The position numbers and the translations under genes are program-made. This document shows positions 33,948-42,785 of a DNA stretch of 50,071 bases, piece after piece. Each line of letters starts with the position of its first letter. Position 1 is the first letter of the stretch. The stretch comes from Methanoregulaceae archaeon PtaB.Bin056 (GTDB lineage: Archaea; Halobacteriota; Methanomicrobia; Methanomicrobiales; Methanospirillaceae), in contig MVQD01000067.1 in NCBI GenBank assembly GCA_002067095.1, positions 1 to 50,071 on the forward strand, in the 5' to 3' direction. The notes below the pieces were generated by a model. It was not told the DNA's origin. It made no database searches and saw only the letters and a list, made by a program, of their open reading frames with translations.

Positions 33948-34760
33948 ATGAAGCTCTTCTGCGCCCAGGTCACAAGCGTCTGGGAAGACCCGGTGGCCAC
34001 CCTGAAGAGAGTGGAGCCCTGCATCGCAAGGGCGTCGCGGGGCGGTGGCGATCTCATCTGCTTCCCTGAGCAGTTCGCCACCGGGTGGGACCCCGAGTCA
34101 TCCCTGCACGTGCAGGGAATCGACGGTCCCATCACGGGGAGACTGCGTTCGCTCGCGGAAGAGTATTCAATCGCGATCTTGGGCTCTTTCCGTGAGGAGA
34201 CGGGGGGGGCCCCGCGGAACACGTGCGTGGTGGTCTCTTCCGATGGGGAAATCCTCTCAACCTACTCCAAGTGCCACCTCTTCTCCCCGGCATCCGAGGA
34301 CCTGCATTATACCCGGGGAGACGCCATCGCCACCTTCTCCATCAGGGGAATAGAATGCGGGCTTGCCATCTGCTATGACCTGCGTTTCACCTCCCTCTTC
34401 CGCCTGTATGCGGATGCAGGTGTCCACGCGGTGCTGGTGCCTGCGGCCTGGCCGGAAGCACGGCTCCAGCACTGGGAACTCTTCATACGGACCCGGGCGC
34501 TCGAATACCAGGTCTACGTCGCAGGCATCAACACGACCGGCATCACCCCTGTCGACCTCTACGGCGGCGGCTCCATGGTGGCGGACCCTACGGGCGGTCT
34601 CCTTGCCCGTGCAGGGCGCGAGGAGGCGCTCATCTCATGCGAGCTCGACCGGGAATACGTCGAACTGGTGAGAGCCGCGCTCCCCGTCGCCAGGGACAGG
34701 CGCGATGACCTTGGACCTCCTCCGGAGCGAAGACCGGAGAGACCGGCAAAGAACCGGTGA
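33948..34760 (+). CDS. carbon-nitrogen hydrolase (nitrilase superfamily)
   Basis: The 270-residue hydrolase has the full catalytic triad of the superfamily: Glu in CFPEQF, Lys in YSKCHLF and the nucleophile Cys in AICYDLRF. The closest pattern is the omega-amidase/YafV-type branch, which hydrolyses alpha-keto amides such as 2-oxoglutaramate; the substrate is not certain. Start ATG 33948 fits the family; 68 in-frame residues upstream come from the repeat flank and are not coding. It precedes thrC by 123 nt. Confidence 0.85.
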   Translation: MKLFCAQVTSVWEDPVATLKRVEPCIARASRGGGDLICFPEQFATGWDPESSLHVQGIDGPITGRLRSLAEEYSIAILGSFREETGGAPRNTCVVVSSDGEILSTYSKCHLFSPASEDLHYTRGDAIATFSIRGIECGLAICYDLRFTSLFRLYADAGVHAVLVPAAWPEARLQHWELFIRTRALEYQVYVAGINTTGITPVDLYGGGSMVADPTGGLLARAGREEALISCELDREYVELVRAALPVARDRRDDLGPPPERRPERPAKNR

Positions 34761-34883
34761 GCTGCGCTGCCGGATGAAGAGCCCGGCTCACTTCTCTCCG
34801 GAGAGCCGGTGCCGGCCGGAGGCCTTGCATCTCTCTCTCCCTGTGCACCTCCTTTTTCCCCTCTGGACGCACAATATATACTC

Positions 34884-36092
34884 ATGTACCGTCTCGTGTG
34901 CGTAGAGTGCGGGGCGTCGTTCCCACCTGACGAGATATTATACCAGTGCACGCGCTGCGGCCACCTGCTGGCGGTGGAATACGACCTCGAGACCATCAGC
35001 GTCGACCGGGCTGCATGGAACAGGCGACCGCTCTCGGTCTGGCGATACAAAGAGATCCTCCCGGTCTCGATTGCACCGGTCTCCCTTAAGGAAGGGGGGA
35101 CGCCCCTCTACCACCTCTCCCGCATCGGGGAGGAGATCGGGGTCCCCCACCTCTATGCCAAGCACGAGGGGATGAACCCCACCGGTTCGTTCAAGGACCG
35201 CGGCATGACGGTCGGGGTGAGCATGGCGCTTCAGCTCGGCAAGACATCCGTTGCCTGCGCGAGCACCGGCAACACCTCCGCGAGCCTCGCTGCATACGCC
35301 GCGAAGGCCAACATCCCTGCTGTCGTCCTGCTGCCGGCCGGAAAAGTGGCGCTCGGCAAGGTGGCCCAGGCCCTCATGCACGGTGCGCGGGTCCTCTCCA
35401 TCCGCGGGAACTTCGACAGGGCACTTGAGATGGTGCACGAGCTCTGCCTCACCCATGGTCTCTACCTTCTCAACTCGGTCAACCCCTTCCGCCTGGAAGG
35501 ACAGAAGACAATCGGGTTCGAGGCCCTTGACCAGCTGGGGGAGGTGCCTGACCGGATGGTGCTGCCGGTCGGAAACGCCGGGAATATCTCTGCAGTCTAC
35601 AAGGGTTTCACCGAACTCGTATCCCTCGGGATGATGGACCGAATCCCGATGATGACCGGGATCCAGGCAGCGGGATCGAGCCCTGTCGTCAGGGCGATAC
35701 ACGGGGGACTGCCCGAGGTGATCCCCGAGCGGAACCCCGAGACCGTTGCCACCGCCATCCGCATAGGCGCACCGGTGAATGCCGAGAAGGCACTTGCCGC
35801 TATCCGGAAGACACGGGGAACCGCCGAGTCAGTGACCGATGATGAGATCCTGTCAATGCAGCGGGACCTCGCACGAAAGGAGGGGATCGGGGTTGAGCCC
35901 GCGTCTGCGGCATCGGTTGCCGGGGTGAAGAGACTTCGGGAGATGGGCGCAATCGACCGCGACGAGAAGATTGTGTGCGTGGTGACCGGGCACCTCCTGA
36001 AAGACCCGGAGACGGTGATCAGGCAATGCGAGCCGCCCCTGGAGATCGATGCAGATCTGCGTTCCTTGCTCTCTGCCTTGCAGCGCTCCTGA
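34884..36092 (+). CDS. thrC: threonine synthase
   Basis: The 402-residue PLP enzyme begins with a four-cysteine zinc ribbon (CVECGASF and CTRCGHLL), then KHEGMNPTGSFKDRG with the PLP-binding Lys, STGNTSASLAAYAA and PVGNAGNISAVYKG. It converts O-phosphohomoserine to threonine. The long, zinc-ribbon type is common in archaea. The ATG at 34884 follows the AT-rich ACAATATATA. It overlaps the next gene by 67 nt. Confidence 0.95.
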   Translation: MYRLVCVECGASFPPDEILYQCTRCGHLLAVEYDLETISVDRAAWNRRPLSVWRYKEILPVSIAPVSLKEGGTPLYHLSRIGEEIGVPHLYAKHEGMNPTGSFKDRGMTVGVSMALQLGKTSVACASTGNTSASLAAYAAKANIPAVVLLPAGKVALGKVAQALMHGARVLSIRGNFDRALEMVHELCLTHGLYLLNSVNPFRLEGQKTIGFEALDQLGEVPDRMVLPVGNAGNISAVYKGFTELVSLGMMDRIPMMTGIQAAGSSPVVRAIHGGLPEVIPERNPETVATAIRIGAPVNAEKALAAIRKTRGTAESVTDDEILSMQRDLARKEGIGVEPASAASVAGVKRLREMGAIDRDEKIVCVVTGHLLKDPETVIRQCEPPLEIDADLRSLLSALQRS

Positions 36093-36640
36093 CGGTCCTG
36101 CCGGCTGCCGGACTTGGTGCTGCATACCGGATCACAGAGAACGGCACTTCGTATTATGCCACCCTCGATCTCGCTGATGCCGAGGGTTTCGAGTTCTACG
36201 AGACAGGGATGCTTGGCGAGCGCATTCCCCTGAGAGTATCGGATGTTATGCTCTCTGGCGACTGCGATCCCTGCCCGTTTGAGTGGATCGGGAATACTGC
36301 CATCACATTCGAGAAGGGCAATTATTCCCTCTCTTACCGCGGCCCTGTGCGTGACAACCACTTTCACGCCACTTTTGAGTCTCCCAGGCAGGTCAACGTC
36401 TCTCTCCCCCCCGGGCTCGATGTCCGGAACCCGGCGCTCGGGATGATAAGCCAGGGCGGGACTGTTGCCGATTCCTCGGGGGGAGGGATTGATGTCACCT
36501 GGAATTCCACCAGAACCGCCGAGATCAGGTTCTATGACGAGGGCAGGGAGAACCTGCTGTATATCTTCGCCAATTTCTGGATCATCATCGCAGTGGTAAT
36601 GCTCGTCCCGTTCCTTCTCAGCATGAGAAAGAGGGAGTAG
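36026..36640 (+). CDS. exoprotein with C-terminal membrane anchor (possible DUF5803)
   Basis: The 204-residue protein has a signal peptide (about residues 1-32, ending near GLGAAY), an ectodomain of mostly beta strands (about 33-170) with several N-glycosylation-like NGT/NYS/NVS/NST sites and a CDPC motif, a C-terminal membrane helix (NFWIIIAVVMLVPFLL) and a short basic tail MRKRE. It vaguely resembles DUF5803 proteins of archaea, which have no known role. Start ATG 36026 lies inside thrC, with AGG upstream; the overlap of 67 nt suggests coupling. Confidence 0.75.
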   Translation: MRAAPGDRCRSAFLALCLAALLTVLPAAGLGAAYRITENGTSYYATLDLADAEGFEFYETGMLGERIPLRVSDVMLSGDCDPCPFEWIGNTAITFEKGNYSLSYRGPVRDNHFHATFESPRQVNVSLPPGLDVRNPALGMISQGGTVADSSGGGIDVTWNSTRTAEIRFYDEGRENLLYIFANFWIIIAVVMLVPFLLSMRKRE

Positions 36641-36808
36641 CCTCCGAATCTGCCATTGGACCATTCTGACGCACCCAGAAATCTTCACCCCCGGAAATCT
36701 ATGGCGGCCGGAGTGAACAGGAAAAATGGATCCTTTCTACCCGGTGCGGGGAGGATTGGTGCTCCTGGTACCTTTTAAGTGGGTTTCCTCCACACTCCCA
36801 CGCAGGAT

Positions 36809-36846
36809 AACCCCCGCTGCCCCCGAATGGCGCCCCGCCGGGGGTT
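36809..36846. other. inverted repeat in the thrC-porB intergenic region
   Basis: AACCCCCG (36809-36816) pairs perfectly with CGGGGGTT (36839-36846) around a 22-nt loop, in the convergent 289-bp gap between the exoprotein and porB. It may end either transcript. Confidence 0.35.
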
Positions 36847-36914
36847 TAATGCCTGAATTCGGAATGCAGAGGGCACACTCGATCCAATCTTCCCATACAA
36901 AACAGCGGGGAGGC

Positions 36915-36922
36915 AAAAAAAA
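36915..36922 (-). terminator. T8 terminator after porB
   Basis: On the minus strand a T8 run lies 7 nt past the porB stop codon. Confidence 0.55.
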
Positions 36923-36929
36923 GAGGGGA

Positions 36930-37823
36930 TTATTTTTTCAACTTGATATCAATTCCGAAACGCTCCGCGTTCCGGTCGGCAACCGCCTGGATCTTTGCGA
37001 TCTCGGGCTCGTTGCGGGTCGGTTTGAAGAGGTGCCGGAACCTGCGCTGTTCCTTGAGGTACGCCTCCACCGGCTTTCTCACCACCTTCTTGACCCTGGT
37101 CACCTTCCCTTCCTCCATCTCGTAGTTGACCCAGAGCCCCGTCTCGATGGCGAGTTTGCCGATGGCCATGGTCTTCTCGCCTTCGAATCCCCACCCCGTG
37201 CAGCACGGGGCATGGACCTGCAGGTAGCAGGGCCCCTCGGTCGCAAGGGCTTTCTCGACCTTCTTCTTCAGGTCGGGGAGGTAGGCGATGGACGCGGTTG
37301 CCACGTAGGGTGCACCATGGGCTGCGAGGATCATGGGGAGGTCCTTTTTTGGGCGGCGGTTCCCTGTTGAGCATTTACCTGCCGGGCTCGTGGTGGTGCT
37401 CGCATCGTACGGGGTCGCACCCGACCGCTGGATGCCGGTGTTCATGTAGGCCTCGTTGTCGTAGCAGATGTACACGAAGTCATGGCCCCGCTCGAACGCA
37501 CCCGAGAGGCAGAGGATGCCGATATCGAAGGTGGCACCGTCACCGCCGAGCGCGATCACCTTCTCTTTCCTGCCCTGTTTCTTCAGGGACGCCACTATCC
37601 CGGATGCAACGGCCGAGTTGTTCTCGAAGAGGGAGTGGATCCAGGGGACTTTCCACGCAGTCTCGGGGTACGGGGTCGAGAAGACCTCCATGCATCCCGT
37701 TGCTGAGACGACGATGGTGTCCTTTCCGGCCGCGTCAAGGATGGTCCTTGCGGCCATCGCAGCCGCGCAGCCACCGCATGCCCGGTGCCCGTACTCGAAG
37801 AGGCCACACGATTCCCCGGTCAT
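36930..37823 (-). CDS. porB: pyruvate:ferredoxin oxidoreductase beta subunit
   Basis: The 297-residue subunit binds thiamine diphosphate: [11 protein letters not shown] near the N-terminus, [12 protein letters not shown] with the Mg-binding GDG, and [19 protein letters not shown]. Cysteines near the ends hold a 4Fe-4S cluster. It ends the porCDAB operon; the ATG at 37823 overlaps the porA stop (ATGA). In hydrogenotrophic methanogens Por makes pyruvate from acetyl-CoA and CO2 for biosynthesis. Confidence 0.96.
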   Translation of the reverse strand: MTGESCGLFEYGHRACGGCAAAMAARTILDAAGKDTIVVSATGCMEVFSTPYPETAWKVPWIHSLFENNSAVASGIVASLKKQGRKEKVIALGGDGATFDIGILCLSGAFERGHDFVYICYDNEAYMNTGIQRSGATPYDASTTTSPAGKCSTGNRRPKKDLPMILAAHGAPYVATASIAYLPDLKKKVEKALATEGPCYLQVHAPCCTGWGFEGEKTMAIGKLAIETGLWVNYEMEEGKVTRVKKVVRKPVEAYLKEQRRFRHLFKPTRNEPEIAKIQAVADRNAERFGIDIKLKK

Positions 37824-38977
37824 GATACCAACTCCTGGCGGAGACCATAGAAGAGGTCTCCCTTGCCCTGCCCGGCCATGTCCACCACGGCCCTGATGTC
37901 CTTCTTCCGCACGTCCCTTCCTCCAAGGGCAATGATATAGTCGAGCACGGGCACCTGTTGCCCGTAGAGTGCATCCCTGACCTCAAGTGCTACCGCCCCC
38001 TTGGTCCCAAGCGAGACGTTCTTGTCGAGGACCGCGACCCGGTTCACCCCGGCGAGGGCAGATCGTACCTCTTTTTCCGGGAACGGCCGGAAACTGCGGA
38101 GTCTCAGGAGCCCGACCTTTTTGCCGTCCTTTCTCATCTCGTCGATCGCGTCCTTGACAGTCCCGCAGATCGAACCCATGGCCACGATTGCACAGTCTGC
38201 GTCGTCGAGACGGTATGACTCGACAAGGTCACTGTAATCCCTTCCGAACATCTCCCCGAACTCCCTTCCTGCCGAAGCGATCTTCTTTGCAGCTCCCTTC
38301 ACTGCCTGGTCGATCTGGTAGCGGAACTCCATGTAGTAGTCGGGGGAGGCAAAGAGGCCGAACGAGATGGGGTCCGCGCTGTCCAGGCGCTGGACGGGAG
38401 TGTACCTGGGGAGGTAGCTGTCCGCCTGCTCCTGCGTGAGCATGTCGACCGGCTCGTAGGTATGGGAGAGGATGAACCCGTCGAAGCAGACGAACGCGGG
38501 GAGGAGGACGTTTCTGTCCTCGGCGACTTTATATGCCAGGTAGTGGAGATCGGCCGCCTCCTGGTTGTCCTCAGCATAGAACTGGAGCCACCCGGAGTCC
38601 CGCAGGGATATGGAGTCCTGCTGGTCGTTCCAGATAGAGAGCGGAGCACCCATCGCCCGGTTCACAATGGACATCACGACCGGCATCCGCATCCCCGCAC
38701 AGTTGAAGCAGACCTCGAACATCAGGGCCAGCCCCTGCGAGGTGGTGGCGGAGTAGACCCTCGATCCTGCTGCGCTTGCCCCGAGGCATGCGGAGAGGGC
38801 CGAGAACTCGCTCTCGACCGTGATGTACTCGGCGTCCAGTTGGCAGTTGGCCACCATCTCTGCCAGCGCCTCCACGATGTGGGTCTGGGGGGTGATAGGA
38901 TAGGCCGCAATGACCTCGGGCCGGCAGTGCTTCACCGAGTGGGCTACCGCGTGCGACCCTTCCATGAACTCCATCAT
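37820..38977 (-). CDS. porA: pyruvate:ferredoxin oxidoreductase alpha subunit
   Basis: The 385-residue alpha chain has the family pattern [20 protein letters not shown] near the N-terminus, [21 protein letters not shown], and [10 protein letters not shown]. It forms the ThDP enzyme core with porB. GGAGAAG lies 7 nt before the ATG at 38977, and the gene overlaps porB by 4 nt. Confidence 0.96.
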   Translation of the reverse strand: MMEFMEGSHAVAHSVKHCRPEVIAAYPITPQTHIVEALAEMVANCQLDAEYITVESEFSALSACLGASAAGSRVYSATTSQGLALMFEVCFNCAGMRMPVVMSIVNRAMGAPLSIWNDQQDSISLRDSGWLQFYAEDNQEAADLHYLAYKVAEDRNVLLPAFVCFDGFILSHTYEPVDMLTQEQADSYLPRYTPVQRLDSADPISFGLFASPDYYMEFRYQIDQAVKGAAKKIASAGREFGEMFGRDYSDLVESYRLDDADCAIVAMGSICGTVKDAIDEMRKDGKKVGLLRLRSFRPFPEKEVRSALAGVNRVAVLDKNVSLGTKGAVALEVRDALYGQQVPVLDYIIALGGRDVRKKDIRAVVDMAGQGKGDLFYGLRQELVS

Positions 38978-38978
38978 C

Positions 38979-39239
38979 TTACTTCTCCTCCTTCTTCATC
39001 TCGATGGCCTGGCTCGGGCACTCCTCTGCACAGAGGCCGCACCCTTTGCAGTAGTCGTAGTCGGGGACAGGCTGGCCCTCCCCGTCCTCCGCGATACAGC
39101 CTTCGGGGCAGACCTGGGAGCACAGGCCGCACTTCGTGCACTTCTCGTGGAGGAACTCGGGTCGGAACGTCCGCCAGGAGCCCGTTTTGTTCTCCTTTGC
39201 CTTGCCCGGCTTTGCCGTGCATCCAAGACCGAGTGCCAT
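38979..39239 (-). CDS. porD: pyruvate:ferredoxin oxidoreductase delta subunit (ferredoxin)
   Basis: The 86-residue protein is an eight-cysteine ferredoxin: CTKCGLCSQVCPEGC and CKGCGLCAEECPSQA. It passes electrons from the Por core to ferredoxin. One nt separates its stop from porA. Confidence 0.95.
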   Translation of the reverse strand: MALGLGCTAKPGKAKENKTGSWRTFRPEFLHEKCTKCGLCSQVCPEGCIAEDGEGQPVPDYDYCKGCGLCAEECPSQAIEMKKEEK

Positions 39240-39242
39240 GGC

Positions 39243-39794
39243 TCAGGACACCCCCTTCACGAACTCGAATGCCTCGCGTGCTGCGGCAACGTTCTTTTCG
39301 GCCAGCTCGCCCGGGAACCTCTGGCGGATCGCGCCCTCGAGTGCGGGAAACGCAATCTCCCCGCTTGCGGCGGCAAATGCCCCCATGAGGGTGGTGTTGG
39401 TGATGGGAAGCCCCAGGTGCTTCAGGGCTACTGAAGTGGCGTCGATGGTGATGACCTTCACCCCTTCAGGGATCGGGTAGGTGAGCGCCTTCTCGGTGTT
39501 CACGATCACGATCCCACCTTTCTTGAGGCCCTGGAATACGTTCACGTCCCGGATCAGGGTGCTGTCCTGCACAATGATGTAATCGGGCTCGTATACCTGG
39601 CTTCTCAACCGGACCTTCTGGTTATCGAACCGGACGAACGCCTGGACCGGCGCGCCCCTGCGCTCCACCCCGAAGGCCGGAAACGCCTGGGCATACACCC
39701 CGCCCGCGAATGCCGCCACGGCGATCAGTTCTGCGGCGGTGACCGAACCCTGTCCGCCGCGGCCATGAATACGCAGCTCGCGCAAAGAAATCAC
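39243..39794 (-). CDS. porC: pyruvate:ferredoxin oxidoreductase gamma subunit
   Basis: The 183-residue gamma chain opens with RIHGRGGQGSVTAAELIAVAA and carries PAFGVERRGAPVQAFVR. It leads the porCDAB operon. The start is GTG 39794 or TTG 39785; the family usually begins within a few residues of RIHGRGGQG, and GTGAT before the TTG would suit it. An AT-rich AAAATTATACT promoter-like block lies just upstream on the minus strand. Confidence 0.94.
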   Translation of the reverse strand: MISLRELRIHGRGGQGSVTAAELIAVAAFAGGVYAQAFPAFGVERRGAPVQAFVRFDNQKVRLRSQVYEPDYIIVQDSTLIRDVNVFQGLKKGGIVIVNTEKALTYPIPEGVKVITIDATSVALKHLGLPITNTTLMGAFAAASGEIAFPALEGAIRQRFPGELAEKNVAAAREAFEFVKGVS

Positions 39795-39918
39795 AGTATA
39801 ATTTTACATGATTAATCATACTAAAATGTTGAGATTTCTCGCGGGCAATGATCAAAAAGACCCGGACATCTCGCGTGCAACCCCGGCTGAAGCGCCGCAG
39901 GTCTGAAAGACCCTTGTA

Positions 39919-40794
39919 TCAGGAGCGCACTTCGAGGCCAAGGATGTCGCCGGCCCCGGAGAAGACCTCTTCTGCGATGAGGGCAAGGCCGTCCGCAGCG
40001 CACCACTCGTCGTAGACAAAGACCTCTCTTCCGAGAAGGGATCGCACATCGTTTGCAATCACCGGCGCCATGGTGCCGGCGAGAGCGACGCGGGCCCCCG
40101 GGGCAAGGAGAAGGAGTGCGGCGCATTCCATGGCCGAAAAGAGTGCCAGCGCGGGAACCTGGTCCGCGGGGGGTAGGGTGTGGTATACCCCTGCATGGAG
40201 GAACGCCTCGTTTGCGGTCGACTCGCAGCGGTCCACCCTGCGGATGGCGTCCACGTCGAGCGCCCCGTGCTCGGTTCCGGGAGCAAAGATGCAGGCATCG
40301 AGGGCACCTACAAGGCGCCCATCCCTCACCAGGATGCTGACAGTGTTTGAACTTACGTCTGATACCACCACGTCACCCCCGAGATCCCGGACCACCCTGA
40401 ACGCAATCCCGACCTTCTCCGGGCTGGCCTGGTGGGAATACACAAAAAAGCGCGGGTCGGTGGGGGACCCGCGGTGAAGGCCGGGGACGGCGACCGCGGG
40501 GATGCCGCTTTCTTCGACCTGGTCGAAGACCCGGGTCCCGCCCCCCGTATGCTTTCCGGCCCCTTCCCTGCTGACAAGGCCGCGGTTCCTGAGGAGGCGG
40601 AGGGGGGTGATTGCCGAGAAGTTGTCGCCCATCGAGTAGGTGAGGGCAATCCCCTCGATCTCTTCGGGGGGCCCGAGGCGGGAGAGGTCCTCTATGCAGA
40701 ACGAGACCGCATCTTCCCGCGCAACCTTGAACCGCCGGTCTTTCCCCGCAGAGAAGCGGATCGCCGAGGTCCCGTGGTCTATCCCGATGAACAT
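39919..40794 (-). CDS. methanogenesis marker protein 12
   Basis: The 291-residue protein opens with FIGIDHGTSAIRF, an ASKHA-like nucleotide strand, and matches the methanogen-specific marker 12 family. The marker proteins occur only in methanogens and relatives; several have since been linked to McrA modification or cofactor F430, but the role of number 12 is not established to my knowledge. A later stretch, VALAGTMAPVIANDV, fits a second phosphate loop. It stands alone on the minus strand between por and the DUF368 gene. Confidence 0.85.
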   Translation of the reverse strand: MFIGIDHGTSAIRFSAGKDRRFKVAREDAVSFCIEDLSRLGPPEEIEGIALTYSMGDNFSAITPLRLLRNRGLVSREGAGKHTGGGTRVFDQVEESGIPAVAVPGLHRGSPTDPRFFVYSHQASPEKVGIAFRVVRDLGGDVVVSDVSSNTVSILVRDGRLVGALDACIFAPGTEHGALDVDAIRRVDRCESTANEAFLHAGVYHTLPPADQVPALALFSAMECAALLLLAPGARVALAGTMAPVIANDVRSLLGREVFVYDEWCAADGLALIAEEVFSGAGDILGLEVRS

Positions 40795-40867
40795 CGAAGT
40801 ATCCTTTGGCGTGCTGGCGAATATATCATTTCGATCCGGAGGGGCACCTCATTTTCCCTTGCGCAGG

Positions 40868-41755
40868 TCATGGCCGGGGACTCATCCCGGGTGCCGAGAA
40901 ACGGCGGAGAGCGAGTTCAAAGAGGAGGATCAGGAGTATCCCTGCTGCACATGGGACAAAGACCGAGGAGACAGTTCCTCCCGCAGCAACGATCCGGTCA
41001 TACATCATCCTCGTCGAGCCAAGCATCAGCCCGGTGAGAAACGCCAGCGACTGGGTGTGATAGGTGCGCAGGACCACCTTGAGGACTCGGCTCATGGATA
41101 TGATGCCCGCCACACCCCCTGTCATGTAAACAGCAAGGGGAAGAATGTCGATGCGGGCAATTGCCGAGAGGAGGTATTCATACTGGTTCATGACCAGGGT
41201 GAGGTACGCACCTGAAACACCCGGCAGGATCATGGCGCACAGGGCAATGAAACCAGTGACAAAGAGCACCGGCAGCGAATGGCCAAGCCCCGACTGCCCG
41301 AGCCCGCCGACGAGATACCCGGCAGCGAGGCCCAGTGCCACCCATACGGTAGCGATGACCGCGTCCCACTGCTCGATCCGGTATGCGATCAGGACCGATG
41401 AGGCGACAATCAGACCGAAGAAGAATGCGTACGTCCAGGCAGGAGCCGTCTGCAAAAGCATGAGGACGATCCTCGACATTGCCAGCAGCCCGATGCCGAT
41501 CCCTGACAGGAGAATGGCCAGGAAGAAGGGATCGACACGGGCTATTGCTTCGACAGCCTCCTCTCTCCGCCTGCGGATGAGCGCGCTGACGGGGGTCAGA
41601 CTGATGCTGCCGATTGCCGAGATCAGGCGCTCGTAGATCCCCGTAATCAGGGCGATCGTGCCTCCGGAGACGCCGGGAATGATATCGCACATTCCCATGA
41701 GCGCCCCCTTGAGGACGATCAGGGCGCCTTGCGGCGCGTCGATTCTTGGAACCAC
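40868..41755 (-). CDS. DUF368 family membrane transporter (polyprenyl-phosphate translocase-like)
   Basis: The 295-residue protein has about eight membrane helices and two copies of a re-entrant motif, DIIPGVSGGTIALITG near the start and PGVSGAYLTLVMNQYEYLL in the middle. Bacterial DUF368 members recycle undecaprenyl phosphate across the membrane; in an archaeon the likely substrate is dolichyl phosphate, a carrier for the glycan cluster at 22-31 kb. That is inference. The start is GTG 41755, or a start nearer MGMCDIIPG about 20 residues on. It is divergent from the epimerase gene across a short AT-rich block (41779-41789). Confidence 0.82.
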   Translation of the reverse strand: MVPRIDAPQGALIVLKGALMGMCDIIPGVSGGTIALITGIYERLISAIGSISLTPVSALIRRRREEAVEAIARVDPFFLAILLSGIGIGLLAMSRIVLMLLQTAPAWTYAFFFGLIVASSVLIAYRIEQWDAVIATVWVALGLAAGYLVGGLGQSGLGHSLPVLFVTGFIALCAMILPGVSGAYLTLVMNQYEYLLSAIARIDILPLAVYMTGGVAGIISMSRVLKVVLRTYHTQSLAFLTGLMLGSTRMMYDRIVAAGGTVSSVFVPCAAGILLILLFELALRRFSAPGMSPRP

Positions 41756-41778
41756 ACCTTTAGTATGAGAGAGAGACG

Positions 41779-41789
41779 TTTAATATTGA
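41779..41789. promoter_or_regulatory. shared divergent promoter element
   Basis: TTTAATATTGA is the only AT-rich block in the short gap between the divergent DUF368 and epimerase genes and could serve as TATA box for either. For DUF368 it lies about 25-35 nt before the start, implying little or no leader. Confidence 0.45.
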
Positions 41790-41812
41790 TTACAGGGGAG
41801 AAGGGAAGAACC

Positions 41813-42760
41813 TTGAAAGCGGTCGTCACAGGAGGAGCCGGGTTCATCGGATCGCACCTCGTTGATGCCCTGGTCGCGCGGGGAGACGAAGTCACGGTCA
41901 TCGACAACCTCTCAACCGGAAATCTCCGGCATATCGCGCGGCATCTCGATTCCGGTGCGGCCCGGTTCGTCGGTAAGGATCTCCTCGGGGAGGGATGGCA
42001 GGACGCGGTACAGGGGGCCGACCGGGTCTACCACCTCGCCGCAGATCCCGACGTCAGGGCGAGTGCGGGCAACCCGTCTACGGTGTATGCACAGAATGTG
42101 ACGGCGACGGTGAGAGTGCTCGAGGCGATGCGCGAAGCCGGGTGCGGCGAGGTGGTCTTCACCTCCACCTCGACGGTTTACGGAGAGGCGGATCTCATCC
42201 CGACGCCGGAGGAGTATCCCGGCATGCAGCCCATATCCATCTACGGAAGCACAAAACTCGCGTGCGAGGCGATGATCTCGGGTTATGCCCACACGTATGG
42301 CTGGAGATCGTGGGTGTTCCGGTTCGCAAACATCATCGGGGAGCGGAGCAACCATGGCGTTATCTGGGATTTCATCCAAAAACTGCGCGCAAATCCCCGC
42401 GAACTGGAGATACTCGGCGACGGCAGGCAGCAAAAGTCCTATTGTCCGGTATCGGTCTGCGTGGATGCCGTGCTGTTCGCCGTCGACCGCACAAATGAAC
42501 CCTTCTCCTGCTTCAACATCGGGACAGAGGACTGGATCGACGTGACCTCGATCGCGTCGATCGTAACCGCCGAGATGGGCCTTCGGGGCGTCTCTTTCCG
42601 GTACACCGGCGGCGACCGGGGCTGGGTGGGAGACGTCCCACGGATGCTCCTCTCGGTCGAGAAGCTCAAGTCGCTCGGCTGGCGGCCTGGGATGACTTCT
42701 GAAGCGGCGGTCAGGGAGGCTGCAAGGGCGCTGTTACGGGAAACAGGCCAGATCCCCTGA
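41813..42760 (+). CDS. NAD-dependent epimerase/dehydratase (UDP-glucose 4-epimerase-like)
   Basis: The 315-residue SDR enzyme has the Rossmann loop TGGAGFIGSHL, YHLAADPDV, TSTSTVYGE and the catalytic YGSTK. It interconverts UDP-sugars, for example UDP-Glc/Gal, for surface glycans. The start is TTG 41813 (MKAVVTGG), with GGGGAG and AAGGGA upstream; an ATG at 41765 would add 16 residues unlike the family. It leads a plus-strand run with the phosphoglycerate mutase gene. Confidence 0.87.
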   Translation: MKAVVTGGAGFIGSHLVDALVARGDEVTVIDNLSTGNLRHIARHLDSGAARFVGKDLLGEGWQDAVQGADRVYHLAADPDVRASAGNPSTVYAQNVTATVRVLEAMREAGCGEVVFTSTSTVYGEADLIPTPEEYPGMQPISIYGSTKLACEAMISGYAHTYGWRSWVFRFANIIGERSNHGVIWDFIQKLRANPRELEILGDGRQQKSYCPVSVCVDAVLFAVDRTNEPFSCFNIGTEDWIDVTSIASIVTAEMGLRGVSFRYTGGDRGWVGDVPRMLLSVEKLKSLGWRPGMTSEAAVREAARALLRETGQIP

Positions 42761-42785
42761 CAGGGGCTTTGAAGGCAGGGCAGAC

